Positions 7,332 to 15,675 of a stretch of DNA of 36,151 nucleotides are shown one piece after another. The notes under the pieces were generated by a model. The model was not told the DNA's origin. It searched no databases and was given only the letters and a program-made list of their open reading frames with translations. The translations under genes were made by a program, and so were the position numbers. Position 1 is the stretch's first letter. The number at the start of each line of letters is the position of its first letter. Location: assembly GCA_947454025.1 (NCBI GenBank), contig CANGIZ010000017.1, forward strand, positions 1-36,151, in the 5' to 3' direction. Source of the DNA: Bacteroidota bacterium. GTDB lineage: Bacteria; Bacteroidota; Bacteroidia; Chitinophagales; Chitinophagaceae.

Positions 7332-8567
7332 ATGATATTCGCCATTATTGCCTCATTATTACTCATTGGTTTTTTCTCCGGATACGAGATTGGCTTTGTT
7401 AGTGCCAATCGATTAAGCTTGGAACTAAAGAAAAAAAATGGTAGTAAAGCTGGGCAAATTATTGCAAGATTTTTACAAGCACCTACCCAATTCATTGGTA
7501 CTTGTTTAATTGGTTTGAATATTTCATTGGTGGTATTTGGTATCCTTTTTGAACAATTATTAGACACTTATCTTTGGGACCGATATCATTTAGACAGTTA
7601 CTCGGTTTTATTAGGCAATACGGTACTTTCAACACTTACTATATTGTTAATAGGAGAATTGATTCCCAAAGCGATTTTTAAGGCCAGGGCAAGCTCTATG
7701 ATTATTCGCTTTGCTCCTATTGCCAATTTTTTTCATTTGGTTTTTAGCCCCCTCACAAAACTATTAGTAAGTTTAGCACAATGGGTAGTAAGTGTGTTAT
7801 TTCAAGTAAAAGTGGTGAATAAAAAGGAAGCATTTTCGAAGGTAGATCTTGCTCATTTTGTACAGCAAACTATGGAACATCCTGAACAGCAGGATTTAAA
7901 TACCGATTTATTTGAGAACGCTTTAAGTTTACCCGAAATAAAAATTAGAGAATGTTTGGTGCCAAGAACTGAAATTGTAGGTGTGGAAGTAAACACTTCC
8001 ATTGACGAATTAAAAAGCATCTTTGTTGAGACCAAGTTGAGTAAATTAATTGTGTATGATGATACCTTGGATACAATTGTAGGTTATGTGCATCAATTAG
8101 ACTTATTTAAAATGCCAAAGAATATTACAGCAGTCATACACCCCATTTTATTGGTGCCTGAAAGCATGAATGCTGCCGACTTAATCAATTTATTCTCTAA
8201 AAAAAGAAAGAGTATCGCCTGGGTAGTAGATGAATTTGGAGGCACTGCGGGCATTGTGACTATGGAAGATTTATTGGAAGAAATATTTGGGGAAATAGAC
8301 GACGAATACGATGAACAAGAGTTTGTAGAAAAGAAGCTTTCCGAAAAGGACTATATCTTTAGTGGTCGTTTGGAATTGGACTATTTAACCGAAAAATATG
8401 ACATTGATTTTGCAGCCGAGAACTCCGAAACTTTAAGTGGTTATCTGATACACCACCATGAGTCCATTCCTAAGGTGCGCACCATCATTCATTTAGCCCA
8501 TTTTGATGCCGAAATCCTGGCCGTTAGTGACACCCGAATTGAAAAGGTTAAAATCAAAATCCACTAG
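7332..8567 (+). CDS. CNNM/CorC (HlyC) family transporter with CBS pair
   Basis: A 411-residue membrane protein. A DUF21/CNNM membrane domain covers about residues 1-170, with several hydrophobic helices and the segment NTVLSTLTILLIGELIPKAIF. A CBS-domain pair (about 195-320) contains VPRTEIVGVE and WVVDEFGGTAGIVTMEDLLEEIFGEI. A C-terminal CorC/HlyC domain (about 335-405) includes YIFSGRLELDYL. Relatives export or sense Mg2+ and other divalent cations. The hemolysin name is historical. It ends the coaX unit, and no clear terminator follows. Confidence 0.88.
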   Translation: MIFAIIASLLLIGFFSGYEIGFVSANRLSLELKKKNGSKAGQIIARFLQAPTQFIGTCLIGLNISLVVFGILFEQLLDTYLWDRYHLDSYSVLLGNTVLSTLTILLIGELIPKAIFKARASSMIIRFAPIANFFHLVFSPLTKLLVSLAQWVVSVLFQVKVVNKKEAFSKVDLAHFVQQTMEHPEQQDLNTDLFENALSLPEIKIRECLVPRTEIVGVEVNTSIDELKSIFVETKLSKLIVYDDTLDTIVGYVHQLDLFKMPKNITAVIHPILLVPESMNAADLINLFSKKRKSIAWVVDEFGGTAGIVTMEDLLEEIFGEIDDEYDEQEFVEKKLSEKDYIFSGRLELDYLTEKYDIDFAAENSETLSGYLIHHHESIPKVRTIIHLAHFDAEILAVSDTRIEKVKIKIH

Positions 8568-8638
8568 TACTATTTTTAGGATTTAGCTTCCCATTTTCCT
8601 TGAGATGCCTTAACTTTAGCACTCATTGAATTATCTCC

Positions 8639-9496
8639 ATGGCAATATTTGATCGATTTAAAAAGAGCGCAGATTCAGAGATGTCGTTTATCGACCATCT
8701 GGAAGTATTAAGAGGAACGATTGTAAGATCCCTTTTCTCCATATTAATTGCAGCGATTGTAATATTTATTTACAGAGACTGGATTATGGACAATGTAATT
8801 ACAGGACCATTGAATCCTGATTTTATTACTTATCGTGCTTTTTGTAATTTGAGTCATTATTTGCATTTAGGAGATTCCTTGTGTATGCCGCCTGTAAAAA
8901 CACAATTACAGAGTACTACTTTTGGCGGTCAGTTTTTAAGTGCGATTAGCATGGCAATGGTGGGTGGTATTATTGTAGCTTTCCCATTTGTGTTTTGGCA
9001 AGTATGGTTATTTGTAAAACCCGCTTTAAAAGAGAAGGAAGTAAAAAATACAAGGTTTGCCATATTCTGGGTTTCCTTCTTTTTCTTTTTAGGCGCTGCA
9101 TTTGGCTTTTTCGTATTAGGGCCATTTACCTTTAACTTTTTAGCAGGGTTTCAATTAGGAACAAAAAGTTTAATTACCACCATCCCTACATTTGCCGACT
9201 ACTTAGACAACCTTACAAACCTTATTTTAGGTTGTGGAATTGCCTTCGAAATGCCTGTGATCGTTTTCTTACTTACCAAAATTGGATTGGTAACACCTAA
9301 GTTTTTATCTACTACACGTAAATACGCTGTAGTGATTATTTTATTCGTTGCAGCCTTTATTACGCCAAGTCCAGACTGGTATAGTCAAACCATAGTATTC
9401 ATTCCGCTGTATACCTTATTTGAATTTAGCATATTCGTTTCAAAATGGGCTTATAAATCCATGAAGGACGATAACGAGGAAGAAGCTTGGGATTAA
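8639..9496 (+). CDS. tatC: Sec-independent protein translocase subunit TatC
   Basis: A 285-residue inner-membrane protein that recognises twin-arginine signal peptides. MSFIDHLEVLRGTIVRSL at 15-32 is the conserved N-terminal segment. FPFVFWQVWLFVKPALKEKE and the later PVIVFLLTKIGLVTPKFL are the family helices. Six membrane segments are expected. A periplasmic insertion of about 30 residues after the first helix (with CNLSHYLHLGDSLCMPP) is longer than in E. coli and usual in this phylum. No tatA is nearby. It is needed for the Tat-dependent oxidoreductases encoded from 23229 to 30206. Confidence 0.94.
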   Translation: MAIFDRFKKSADSEMSFIDHLEVLRGTIVRSLFSILIAAIVIFIYRDWIMDNVITGPLNPDFITYRAFCNLSHYLHLGDSLCMPPVKTQLQSTTFGGQFLSAISMAMVGGIIVAFPFVFWQVWLFVKPALKEKEVKNTRFAIFWVSFFFFLGAAFGFFVLGPFTFNFLAGFQLGTKSLITTIPTFADYLDNLTNLILGCGIAFEMPVIVFLLTKIGLVTPKFLSTTRKYAVVIILFVAAFITPSPDWYSQTIVFIPLYTLFEFSIFVSKWAYKSMKDDNEEEAWD

Positions 9497-9534
9497 ATAA
9501 AGAATTGATTTTGTAACCATTGAATTGATATTAT

Positions 9535-9990
9535 ATGTCATTTGTATTTGATGCAACCAAACCTATTGCCATCGGAGCAGACCATGCTGGAGTAGATTAC
9601 AAAAGCGAAATAAAATCTTGGCTCGAGGCAAAGGGGTATACCGTAAAAGACTTTGGAACCTATAACGCCAACTCAGTAGACTATCCCGACTTTGCACATC
9701 CCACTGCAAGCAGTGTTGAAACAGGTGAAGCTAGTTTTGGTATTTTATTCTGTGGCAGTGCCAATGGAGTTGCAATGACTGCCAATAAACACGAAGGTAT
9801 CCGTGCTGGATTGTGTTGGTTAACCGAAGTGGCCGAACTAACCCGACTTCACAATAACGCAAATATGATTTGTATACCTGCACGCTTTGTAAGCTTGGAA
9901 GCAGCTAAAGAAATGATAGAAAAATTTATGACCACTGCCTTCGAAGGTGGTAGACATCAAAATAGAGTAAATAAAATTGCTTGTTCTTAA
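9535..9990 (+). CDS. rpiB: Ribose 5-phosphate isomerase B (RpiB/LacA family)
   Basis: A 151-residue sugar-phosphate isomerase that interconverts ribose 5-phosphate and ribulose 5-phosphate. IGADHAGVDYKSEI at 12-25 and VDYPDFAHP near 50-58 are family motifs. FCGSANGVAM at about 64-73 has the catalytic Cys and anion loop, reading GSANG where many relatives have GTGIG. The C-terminal HQNRVNKI fits. The peptidase gene that follows starts 17 bp after the stop, so the two are likely cotranscribed. Confidence 0.9.
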   Translation: MSFVFDATKPIAIGADHAGVDYKSEIKSWLEAKGYTVKDFGTYNANSVDYPDFAHPTASSVETGEASFGILFCGSANGVAMTANKHEGIRAGLCWLTEVAELTRLHNNANMICIPARFVSLEAAKEMIEKFMTTAFEGGRHQNRVNKIACS

Positions 9991-10007
9991 ATATTAAAAC
10001 AAAAACT

Positions 10008-11525
10008 ATGAAGAAATTCATTTGGATATTTTTGCCTTTGTTAAGTACAATGGCTATTGCACAAAAAACAGAAGACCTCACTAAATTTAGTAACATCATT
10101 ACTAAAGAAGGCTTAAAAGCAAAGTTGTCAATTCTTGCTAGTGCCGAAATGGAAGGACGTGAAACAGCCACTCCAGGTCAGAAAAAAGCAGCAGCTTATA
10201 TTGAATCAGAATTCAAAAGAATGGGTTTGCAACCAGGTAATGGTGCTAGCTACCAACAATTGTATCCTGTTTATCAAGACGAATTAACAGAGAAGAAATT
10301 ATCTGTGAATGGTCGTAGTTTTGAATGGGATAAAGATTTTTCTTTTGCATTACAAACTATTAGCTCAGGAAATTTTAATTATGCCAATGCTGTATTCGCA
10401 GGATATGGTTTAGTTGATTCAGCAAAAGGTATCAACGACTTCGCAGGATTAGATGTACAAGGTAAATTAGTAATCGTATTAGAAGGAACCGAAGCGGGCG
10501 TTCCAACAATGGGCCCTGGTGGTAACCGTGCATTCAATGAAAACCCTGCTTCACCAATGTCTAAAATGCGCAATGCAATGGCAAAAGGCGCAGCTGGTTT
10601 ATTTATTATTACTAGCGACTTCCCACGCAAGAATCCAAGTACTGTAAAAGGAGGAATGTACATTCGTCCTAATAACAATAAAGGATTTGTAATGGCATCT
10701 ATTTCTAAGGAAGTAGGCAATGCAATTTTAGGTGGATCTACTAATAAAACTTCTTATACTGCTTCTATTAATTTAGTAGCAACAAAAGTGGTGAATAATT
10801 TAGAGAGCAGTAATGTGGTGGGTGTAATACCTGGCTCAGATAAAAAAGATGAATACGTTGTATTGTCTGCACACTATGACCACTTAGGTAAAAAAGGAGA
10901 TGTAATTTGGTATGGCGCAGATGATGATGGATCAGGAACCGTAAGTGTAATGCAAATGGCAGAAGCATTTTCAACTGCTGCTAAAAAAGGAAAAGGACCA
11001 AGAAGAACATTGGTATTTTTAATTGTAAGTGGTGAAGAGAAAGGATTACTAGGTTCGGATTATTATTCTGAACACCCGTTATATCCAATGGACAAAACAA
11101 CAGCCGACTTAAATACCGATATGGTAGGCCGTGTAGATACAGAGCGTCCTACAGCCGATTCGTTAAATTATGTTTATGTAATTGGACATGATAAATTAAG
11201 TACCGACTTACCTATCATTAACGAAGGAGCTAACAAAAAATCAAGCAATATCACTTTGGATTATAAATACGATGATCCTAATGATAAAAACTTCATTTAT
11301 TACCGAAGCGACCACTATAACTTTGCTAAGAAAGGCGTGCCAATTTTATTCTTCTATGATGGTATGTTATTAGCAGACTACCACAAACCAACGGATACCA
11401 TCGAAAAAATCAATTTTGATTTAATGCAAAAAAGAGTCGTAATGATTTACTACACTGCATGTGAAATCATTAACAGAAACGAGATGTTAAAACGAGATTT
11501 AAAATTGAATATGCCTGCTAGATAA
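10008..11525 (+). CDS. Secreted M28 family zinc aminopeptidase
   Basis: Starts at MKKFIWIFLPLL (505 residues); a longer reading from 9981 would overlap rpiB and spoil the signal peptide, which ends TMAIAQ. The mature protein carries a PA-like insertion (about 100-260) inside an M28 catalytic domain. Metal ligands are recognisable: His in SAHYDHLG, Asp in GADDDGSG, Glu-Glu in SGEEKGLLG, Asp in NTDMVGR, and His in DYHKPTDT. It should trim peptides in the periplasm or outside the cell. The 3' end is followed by small hairpins and a strong bidirectional terminator. Confidence 0.9.
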   Translation: MKKFIWIFLPLLSTMAIAQKTEDLTKFSNIITKEGLKAKLSILASAEMEGRETATPGQKKAAAYIESEFKRMGLQPGNGASYQQLYPVYQDELTEKKLSVNGRSFEWDKDFSFALQTISSGNFNYANAVFAGYGLVDSAKGINDFAGLDVQGKLVIVLEGTEAGVPTMGPGGNRAFNENPASPMSKMRNAMAKGAAGLFIITSDFPRKNPSTVKGGMYIRPNNNKGFVMASISKEVGNAILGGSTNKTSYTASINLVATKVVNNLESSNVVGVIPGSDKKDEYVVLSAHYDHLGKKGDVIWYGADDDGSGTVSVMQMAEAFSTAAKKGKGPRRTLVFLIVSGEEKGLLGSDYYSEHPLYPMDKTTADLNTDMVGRVDTERPTADSLNYVYVIGHDKLSTDLPIINEGANKKSSNITLDYKYDDPNDKNFIYYRSDHYNFAKKGVPILFFYDGMLLADYHKPTDTIEKINFDLMQKRVVMIYYTACEIINRNEMLKRDLKLNMPAR

Positions 11526-11595
11526 GAAGACGCGAAGCGTCTGATGTATAGATCAGTAAATACGATAATGTATAAAACATATAGTATTTATAATT

Positions 11596-11640
11596 AAAAT
11601 AAAGAAGCCCTTAATAAAAAATTAAGGGCTTCTTTATTTT
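11596..11640. terminator. Bidirectional terminator with a 20-bp perfect stem
   Basis: The arms at 11596-11615 and 11621-11640 are perfectly complementary around a five-A loop, with A- and T-rich ends on both sides. It separates the convergent M28 peptidase (+) and deoxyhypusine-synthase-like (-) genes. A small hairpin AGACGC-GAA-GCGTCT lies upstream at 11528-11542. Confidence 0.9.
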
Positions 11641-11655
11641 ACTCCAATATTTTAT

Positions 11656-12630
11656 CTATTGTCCTAATATATAAGCGAAGATCAATGGTACTACAATGGT
11701 AGCATCACTTTCTACAATAAACTTAGGGGTATGGATATCTAATTTACCCCAGGTAATTTTTTCATTTGGCACTGCACCTGAATAAGAACCATAAGAAGTA
11801 GTACTATCACTTACTTGACAAAAGTAGCTCCAAAAAGGAACATCATGCCATTCTAAATCTTGGTACATCATCGGAACTACACAAATTGGAAAATCTCCTG
11901 CAATACCACCACCTACTTGGAAAAAGCCTACACCCTTTCCACCGCTATTGGCTCTGTACCACTCGGTTAACATCACCATATATTCAATACCATTTTTAAC
12001 GGTACTTGCTTTTAATTCATTTTTAATTACGTAGCTCGCAAAAATATTACCAGTTGTGCTATCCTCCCAACCTGGAACGATAATAGGAATATTCTTTTTA
12101 GCTGCAGCAACAATCCAACTGTCTTTTGGATCAATCTCGTAAAACTCTTCCAATACGCCGCTTAATACCACTTTGTATAAAAATTCGTGTGGAAAATATC
12201 TTTCTCCAGCAGCTTCTGCATCCTTCCATACTTTTTCTAATGGCTTTTGTAAACGACGGAATGCTTCCTCCTCAGGAATACAAGTATCCGTAACACGGTT
12301 GTAGTGGTTTTCTAATAAATCCCACTCATCCTGTGGCGTCAAGTCACGGTAATTAGGTACTCTTTTATATTTACTATGTGCCACTAAGTTCATTACATCT
12401 TCCTCTAAATTGGCACCGGTACAGCTAATGATAGCAATTTTATCCTGACGAATCATTTCAGCCAAGCTAATCCCTAACTCAGCTGTACTCATCGCACCGG
12501 CTAAACTTACCAGCATTTTGCCTCCATCTAATAAATGGGTTTCATATCCTTTAGCTGCATCTACTAAAGCAGCAGCATTAAAATGTCTGTACTGATGTTC
12601 AATAAATTGGGAAACGGGTCCTTTACTCAT
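11656..12630 (-). CDS. Deoxyhypusine synthase family protein
   Basis: Starts at MSKGPVSQFIEHQYRHFNA (324 residues), because an exact -7 element lies at 12647-12654, inside the longer reading to 12705. Family features: GGKMLVSLAGAMSTAELG and IISCTGANLEEDV (NAD site), IPIIVPGWEDSTTG, and SWGK-type ITWGKLD with the active-site lysine near residue 296. In eukaryotes this enzyme modifies eIF5A with spermidine. Bacteria lack eIF5A, and bacterial homologs are thought to act in polyamine synthesis, for example making homospermidine. The exact reaction here is not established. Confidence 0.88.
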   Translation of the reverse strand: MSKGPVSQFIEHQYRHFNAAALVDAAKGYETHLLDGGKMLVSLAGAMSTAELGISLAEMIRQDKIAIISCTGANLEEDVMNLVAHSKYKRVPNYRDLTPQDEWDLLENHYNRVTDTCIPEEEAFRRLQKPLEKVWKDAEAAGERYFPHEFLYKVVLSGVLEEFYEIDPKDSWIVAAAKKNIPIIVPGWEDSTTGNIFASYVIKNELKASTVKNGIEYMVMLTEWYRANSGGKGVGFFQVGGGIAGDFPICVVPMMYQDLEWHDVPFWSYFCQVSDSTTSYGSYSGAVPNEKITWGKLDIHTPKFIVESDATIVVPLIFAYILGQ

Positions 12631-12646
12631 TTTTTCTGATTTGATG

Positions 12647-12654
12647 CAAAAGTA
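12647..12654 (-). promoter_or_regulatory. -7 promoter element (TACTTTTG) of the deoxyhypusine-synthase-like gene
   Basis: Read on the minus strand, this is an exact TAnnTTTG match 17 bp upstream of the ATG at 12630. It supports the shorter start. Confidence 0.5.
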
Positions 12655-12721
12655 ATTTTTTTTAGGCATAAATAGTAACTTGTGGTACGAATCAGTCAAG
12701 GACAATACAACCTAATTCAAC

Positions 12722-13384
12722 ATGAAAAAAACCACTCCCAACCTATTTTTGGCACTAATCATATTGGCTATCCCATTTGCCTATGCAGCATCAATTTACC
12801 CAAGCCTGCCCGACACCATCCCAACACATTTTAATATAAAGGGCGAAGCCGACGGATTTGGAGAAAAAAGTAGCGTTTTTTTAGGACCCGGCATTATGGC
12901 GGCGGTAGGCCTGTTTACCTTTTTTCTATTATCCAATATCAAAAATTTTGATCCAAAAAGATTCAAGTCCGAGGACGATGGCATGTTTAAGAAGTTTGCA
13001 CTTTTCATTGTCATCTTTATGAGCATTATGGGATTGATTATTACGTATTCGGCTACCAATCATAGCATCAATATTACAAAATTATTATTACCGTTTTTAG
13101 GTTTAGTATTTGCAATCATGGGTTGGTATATGCCAAAATTGCACCAAAACTATTTTGCAGGATTTAAATTACCATGGACCTTGGAAAACGTAGACAATTG
13201 GAATGCAACCCACCAACTTGCTGGTAAAGTTTGGTTATACGGTGGAATCATTGAAGCCATTGGGACCTTAGTATTACCAAGTGTGCCTGCATTTGTTGTT
13301 TTTATTACATGTACTGCTGTGATGGTGCTTATCCCAACGATTTATTCATACAGACTTTTTAAAAACGGTAATCAAATAAATTAA
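12722..13384 (+). CDS. SdpI/DUF1648 family integral membrane protein
   Basis: A 220-residue membrane protein. An N-terminal helix precedes SLPDTIPTHFNIKGEADGFG at about 28-47, the DUF1648 signature. Five or six further hydrophobic segments include the SdpI-like part FAGFKLPWTLENVDNWNATHQLAGKVW at about 145-171. In Bacillus, SdpI gives immunity to the SdpC toxin and helps regulate its operon, but many homologs have no known partner and none is visible here. Divergent from the deoxyhypusine-synthase-like gene, 32 bp before the PLP enzyme. Confidence 0.82.
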   Translation: MKKTTPNLFLALIILAIPFAYAASIYPSLPDTIPTHFNIKGEADGFGEKSSVFLGPGIMAAVGLFTFFLLSNIKNFDPKRFKSEDDGMFKKFALFIVIFMSIMGLIITYSATNHSINITKLLLPFLGLVFAIMGWYMPKLHQNYFAGFKLPWTLENVDNWNATHQLAGKVWLYGGIIEAIGTLVLPSVPAFVVFITCTAVMVLIPTIYSYRLFKNGNQIN

Positions 13385-13415
13385 CAATAATTTCAATTAC
13401 GATTAATAAAATATA

Positions 13416-14567
13416 ATGAGCAATAAAAATAATCTAGGCACAAAATTTATTCATGCAGGTGCACACCCTGATCCAAGCACAGGTGCAATTATGACGCCAA
13501 TTTATCAAACTTCAACATATGTACAATCTGCTCCTGGAGTGCATAAAGGCTATGAGTATGCTCGAAGTCAAAATCCTACACGATTTGCTTTAGAAGAAGC
13601 ATTTGCAGTAATTGAAAACGGAAAATTTGGTTTGGCATTTGGTAGTGGTGTTGCCGCTACCGATGCAGTGATGCGTTTATTAGTGCCAGGTGACGAAGTA
13701 GTTGCAGCACATGATATGTATGGTGGGACTTACCGATTGTTTTCAAAAGTGTATGAGAAGATGGGTATCACATTTCACTATGTTGACACTTCGAATGCAG
13801 AAAACGTAGCAAAAGCCATTACGCCAAAAACAAAATTAATTTGGGTAGAAACTCCAACAAACCCGTTGATGAATATTACTGATATTGCTGCTGTTGCTGC
13901 AATAGGTAAAAAGCACAATTGCATAGTTTGTGTAGATAACACTTTTGCATCACCCTATTTACAAAATCCATTGGACGATGGTGCAACAATTGTAATGCAC
14001 TCTGCTACCAAATATTTAGGCGGACATAGCGATGTAATTCAAGGTTGTTTAGTAATGAACGATCAAGAATTAAGAGACCAATTGTATTTTATTCAAAAAA
14101 GTACTGGCGCTGTCCCTGGCCCACAAGACTGTTTCTTAGTATTGAGAGGGATTAAAACATTGCATGTGAGAATGCAAAGACATTGCGAGAATGGCATAAA
14201 GGTTGCCGCTTATTTACGTCAACATCCAAAAGTAGCAAAAGTATACTGGTGTGGATTTGAAGACCATCCTAATCATGATATTGCTAAAAAACAAATGCGC
14301 GGTTTTGGAGGTATGATGAGTTTCACTTTAAAAGATGATAGTATCGCCGCGGCAACAAAAGTATTGTCGAGCACAAAAATATTTTCATTAGCAGAAAGCT
14401 TGGGTGGTGTTGAGTCCTTAATTAACCATCCTGCAAGCATGACGCATGCTTCTATTCCACGTGAACAAAGAATTGCCAATGGTTTAGCCGATGGTTTAAT
14501 TCGTTTGAGTGTAGGCATTGAAGACGTAGAAGACATTATTGCCGACTTAGCACAAGCCATTGGATAA
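13416..14567 (+). CDS. Trans-sulfuration PLP enzyme (cystathionine gamma-synthase/lyase type)
   Basis: A 383-residue Cys/Met metabolism PLP-dependent enzyme. Landmarks: GYEYARSQNPTR at 45-56 (Tyr and Arg contacting the neighbouring subunit's cofactor), FGSGVAATDA at 75-84, VETPTNPLMNITD at 144-156, and HSATKYLGGHSD with Lys199 as the PLP lysine. SLAESLGGVESLINHP near 325-340 is the substrate-binding region. It makes or breaks cystathionine in the interconversion of cysteine and homocysteine. Synthase, gamma-lyase and methionine gamma-lyase cannot be separated by inspection. Followed nine bp later by the TIGR02757 gene. Confidence 0.88.
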   Translation: MSNKNNLGTKFIHAGAHPDPSTGAIMTPIYQTSTYVQSAPGVHKGYEYARSQNPTRFALEEAFAVIENGKFGLAFGSGVAATDAVMRLLVPGDEVVAAHDMYGGTYRLFSKVYEKMGITFHYVDTSNAENVAKAITPKTKLIWVETPTNPLMNITDIAAVAAIGKKHNCIVCVDNTFASPYLQNPLDDGATIVMHSATKYLGGHSDVIQGCLVMNDQELRDQLYFIQKSTGAVPGPQDCFLVLRGIKTLHVRMQRHCENGIKVAAYLRQHPKVAKVYWCGFEDHPNHDIAKKQMRGFGGMMSFTLKDDSIAAATKVLSSTKIFSLAESLGGVESLINHPASMTHASIPREQRIANGLADGLIRLSVGIEDVEDIIADLAQAIG

Positions 14568-14576
14568 GGCAACATA

Positions 14577-15356
14577 ATGAATAAAGACCTTAAGAAAATA
14601 TTAGATCTAAAAGTAAAGCAATACAATCGGATTGATTTTATTGAAAAAGATCCCATATGTATTCCACATAGGTATAAAAAGCAGCAGGACATTGAGATTG
14701 CTGCTTTTTTTGCAGCCATATTTGCCTGGGGTAATAGAACTACCATCATTAATAAGAGCAAAGAATTACTGGAACGCATGGATTTTGCTCCGCACGATTT
14801 TTGCCTGCAGCATCAACCCAAGGATTTAAAAAAATTACTTGGTTTTGTACATCGCACATTTAATGATACGGATGCATTGTATTGTGTTGGATTTTTTAAA
14901 CATCACTATAGCCAACATGAAAGTTTAGAGAGCGCTTTTTTCATGAATCAAACTACAAGAAAAAAAGTGAATACGGTGGAGGCTGGACTTACTCATTTTC
15001 AGCAATATTTTATGTCATTGGAAGATGCTCCAAAGCGCACCCAAAAACATATAGCAAGCCCGGGTTCAGGATCCACCTGTAAAAGACTCAACATGTTTTT
15101 AAGATGGATGGTTCGAAAGGACCAGCAAGGAGTGGACTTTGGATTATGGAGTACTATAAAACCTGCTGCATTAATCATTCCTATTGACGTACATGTGGCA
15201 AGGGTTTCAAGAGCCTTAGGCATATTAAAAAGACCGCAAACCGATTGGCAGGCTGCATTGGAATTAACCGAATATTGCCGAACTTTAGATGCAAAGGACC
15301 CAGTTAAATATGACTTTGCATTATTTAGTATGGGTGTGATTGAAAAATTTATCTAG
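14577..15356 (+). CDS. TIGR02757 (DUF2400) family protein
   Basis: A 259-residue conserved protein of unknown function. The family is recognised from KRYKKQQDIEIAAFFAAIFAWGNR at about 32-55, GLTHFQQYF, GSTCKRLNMFLRWMVRKD and PLDVHVARVSRALGIL-like PIDVHVARVSRALGIL. The last two segments resemble helix-hairpin-helix DNA glycosylase proteins, and an origin from that fold is plausible but not demonstrated. It sits nine bp after the PLP enzyme and 12 bp before a small conserved gene, so the three likely form one transcript. Confidence 0.8.
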   Translation: MNKDLKKILDLKVKQYNRIDFIEKDPICIPHRYKKQQDIEIAAFFAAIFAWGNRTTIINKSKELLERMDFAPHDFCLQHQPKDLKKLLGFVHRTFNDTDALYCVGFFKHHYSQHESLESAFFMNQTTRKKVNTVEAGLTHFQQYFMSLEDAPKRTQKHIASPGSGSTCKRLNMFLRWMVRKDQQGVDFGLWSTIKPAALIIPIDVHVARVSRALGILKRPQTDWQAALELTEYCRTLDAKDPVKYDFALFSMGVIEKFI

Positions 15357-15368
15357 CACAATTTAGTT

Positions 15369-15647
15369 ATGGAAATAAATCTACAATCTCTCGAAAAATT
15401 AGATACACCTAGTTTAGAGCAAGCTATTAATGAGCTCATTAAAAATGATTTTTCAAAACTGGTACAATTACTTTACCGAATAGATGTATCTGAAGCAAAG
15501 TTGAAAAATATTTTAAACGCAAATCCTAACGAAGACGCTGGCAAATTGATTGCTCAAATTATTTTAGAAAGACTAGCTGCCACTAAAAAAGCAAGAGAAA
15601 GTTTTAAAAGCCAACCGCGTATCTATGATACCGAAGAACGATTATAA
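15369..15647 (+). CDS. Conserved hypothetical protein, helical, 92 residues
   Basis: I recognise it as resembling a short conserved protein in Bacteroidota but know no function. It is predicted entirely helical: LEQAINELIKNDFSKLVQLLYRIDVSE (17-43), then NANPNEDAGKLIAQIILERLAATKK (49-73) and a basic tail with RIYDTEERL. No signal peptide, Cys motif or membrane segment is visible, so it is cytosolic. Its place after the TIGR02757 gene gives a possible partner. The coding reading is supported by the tight spacing of 12 bp. Confidence 0.72.
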   Translation: MEINLQSLEKLDTPSLEQAINELIKNDFSKLVQLLYRIDVSEAKLKNILNANPNEDAGKLIAQIILERLAATKKARESFKSQPRIYDTEERL

Positions 15648-15675
15648 TTTACATAAAGTGAGTATGATTAGCGCT

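Noticed and set aside
7332..8567. Hemolysin toxin
   Set aside because: The CNNM plus CBS plus CorC domain order indicates a cation transporter; the hemolysin label is historical.
8716..8724. ACGATTG motif inside tatC (also inside the HAD gene and dusB) as a regulator site
   Set aside because: These copies lie within coding sequence and show the background frequency of the motif; only copies at promoters of the sugar locus were kept.
10379..10720. 113-codon open frame on the minus strand
   Set aside because: It is antisense to the PA-like region of the M28 peptidase, with no start signal or motif.
11528..11542. AGACGC-GAA-GCGTCT hairpin as the main terminator of the M28 gene
   Set aside because: It has no T run; the strong 20-bp stem at 11596-11640 is the better terminator.
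14273..14779. 168-codon open frame on the minus strand
   Set aside because: It is antisense to the end of the PLP enzyme and the start of the TIGR02757 gene, has biased Leu/Ser/Ile composition and no recognisable domain.
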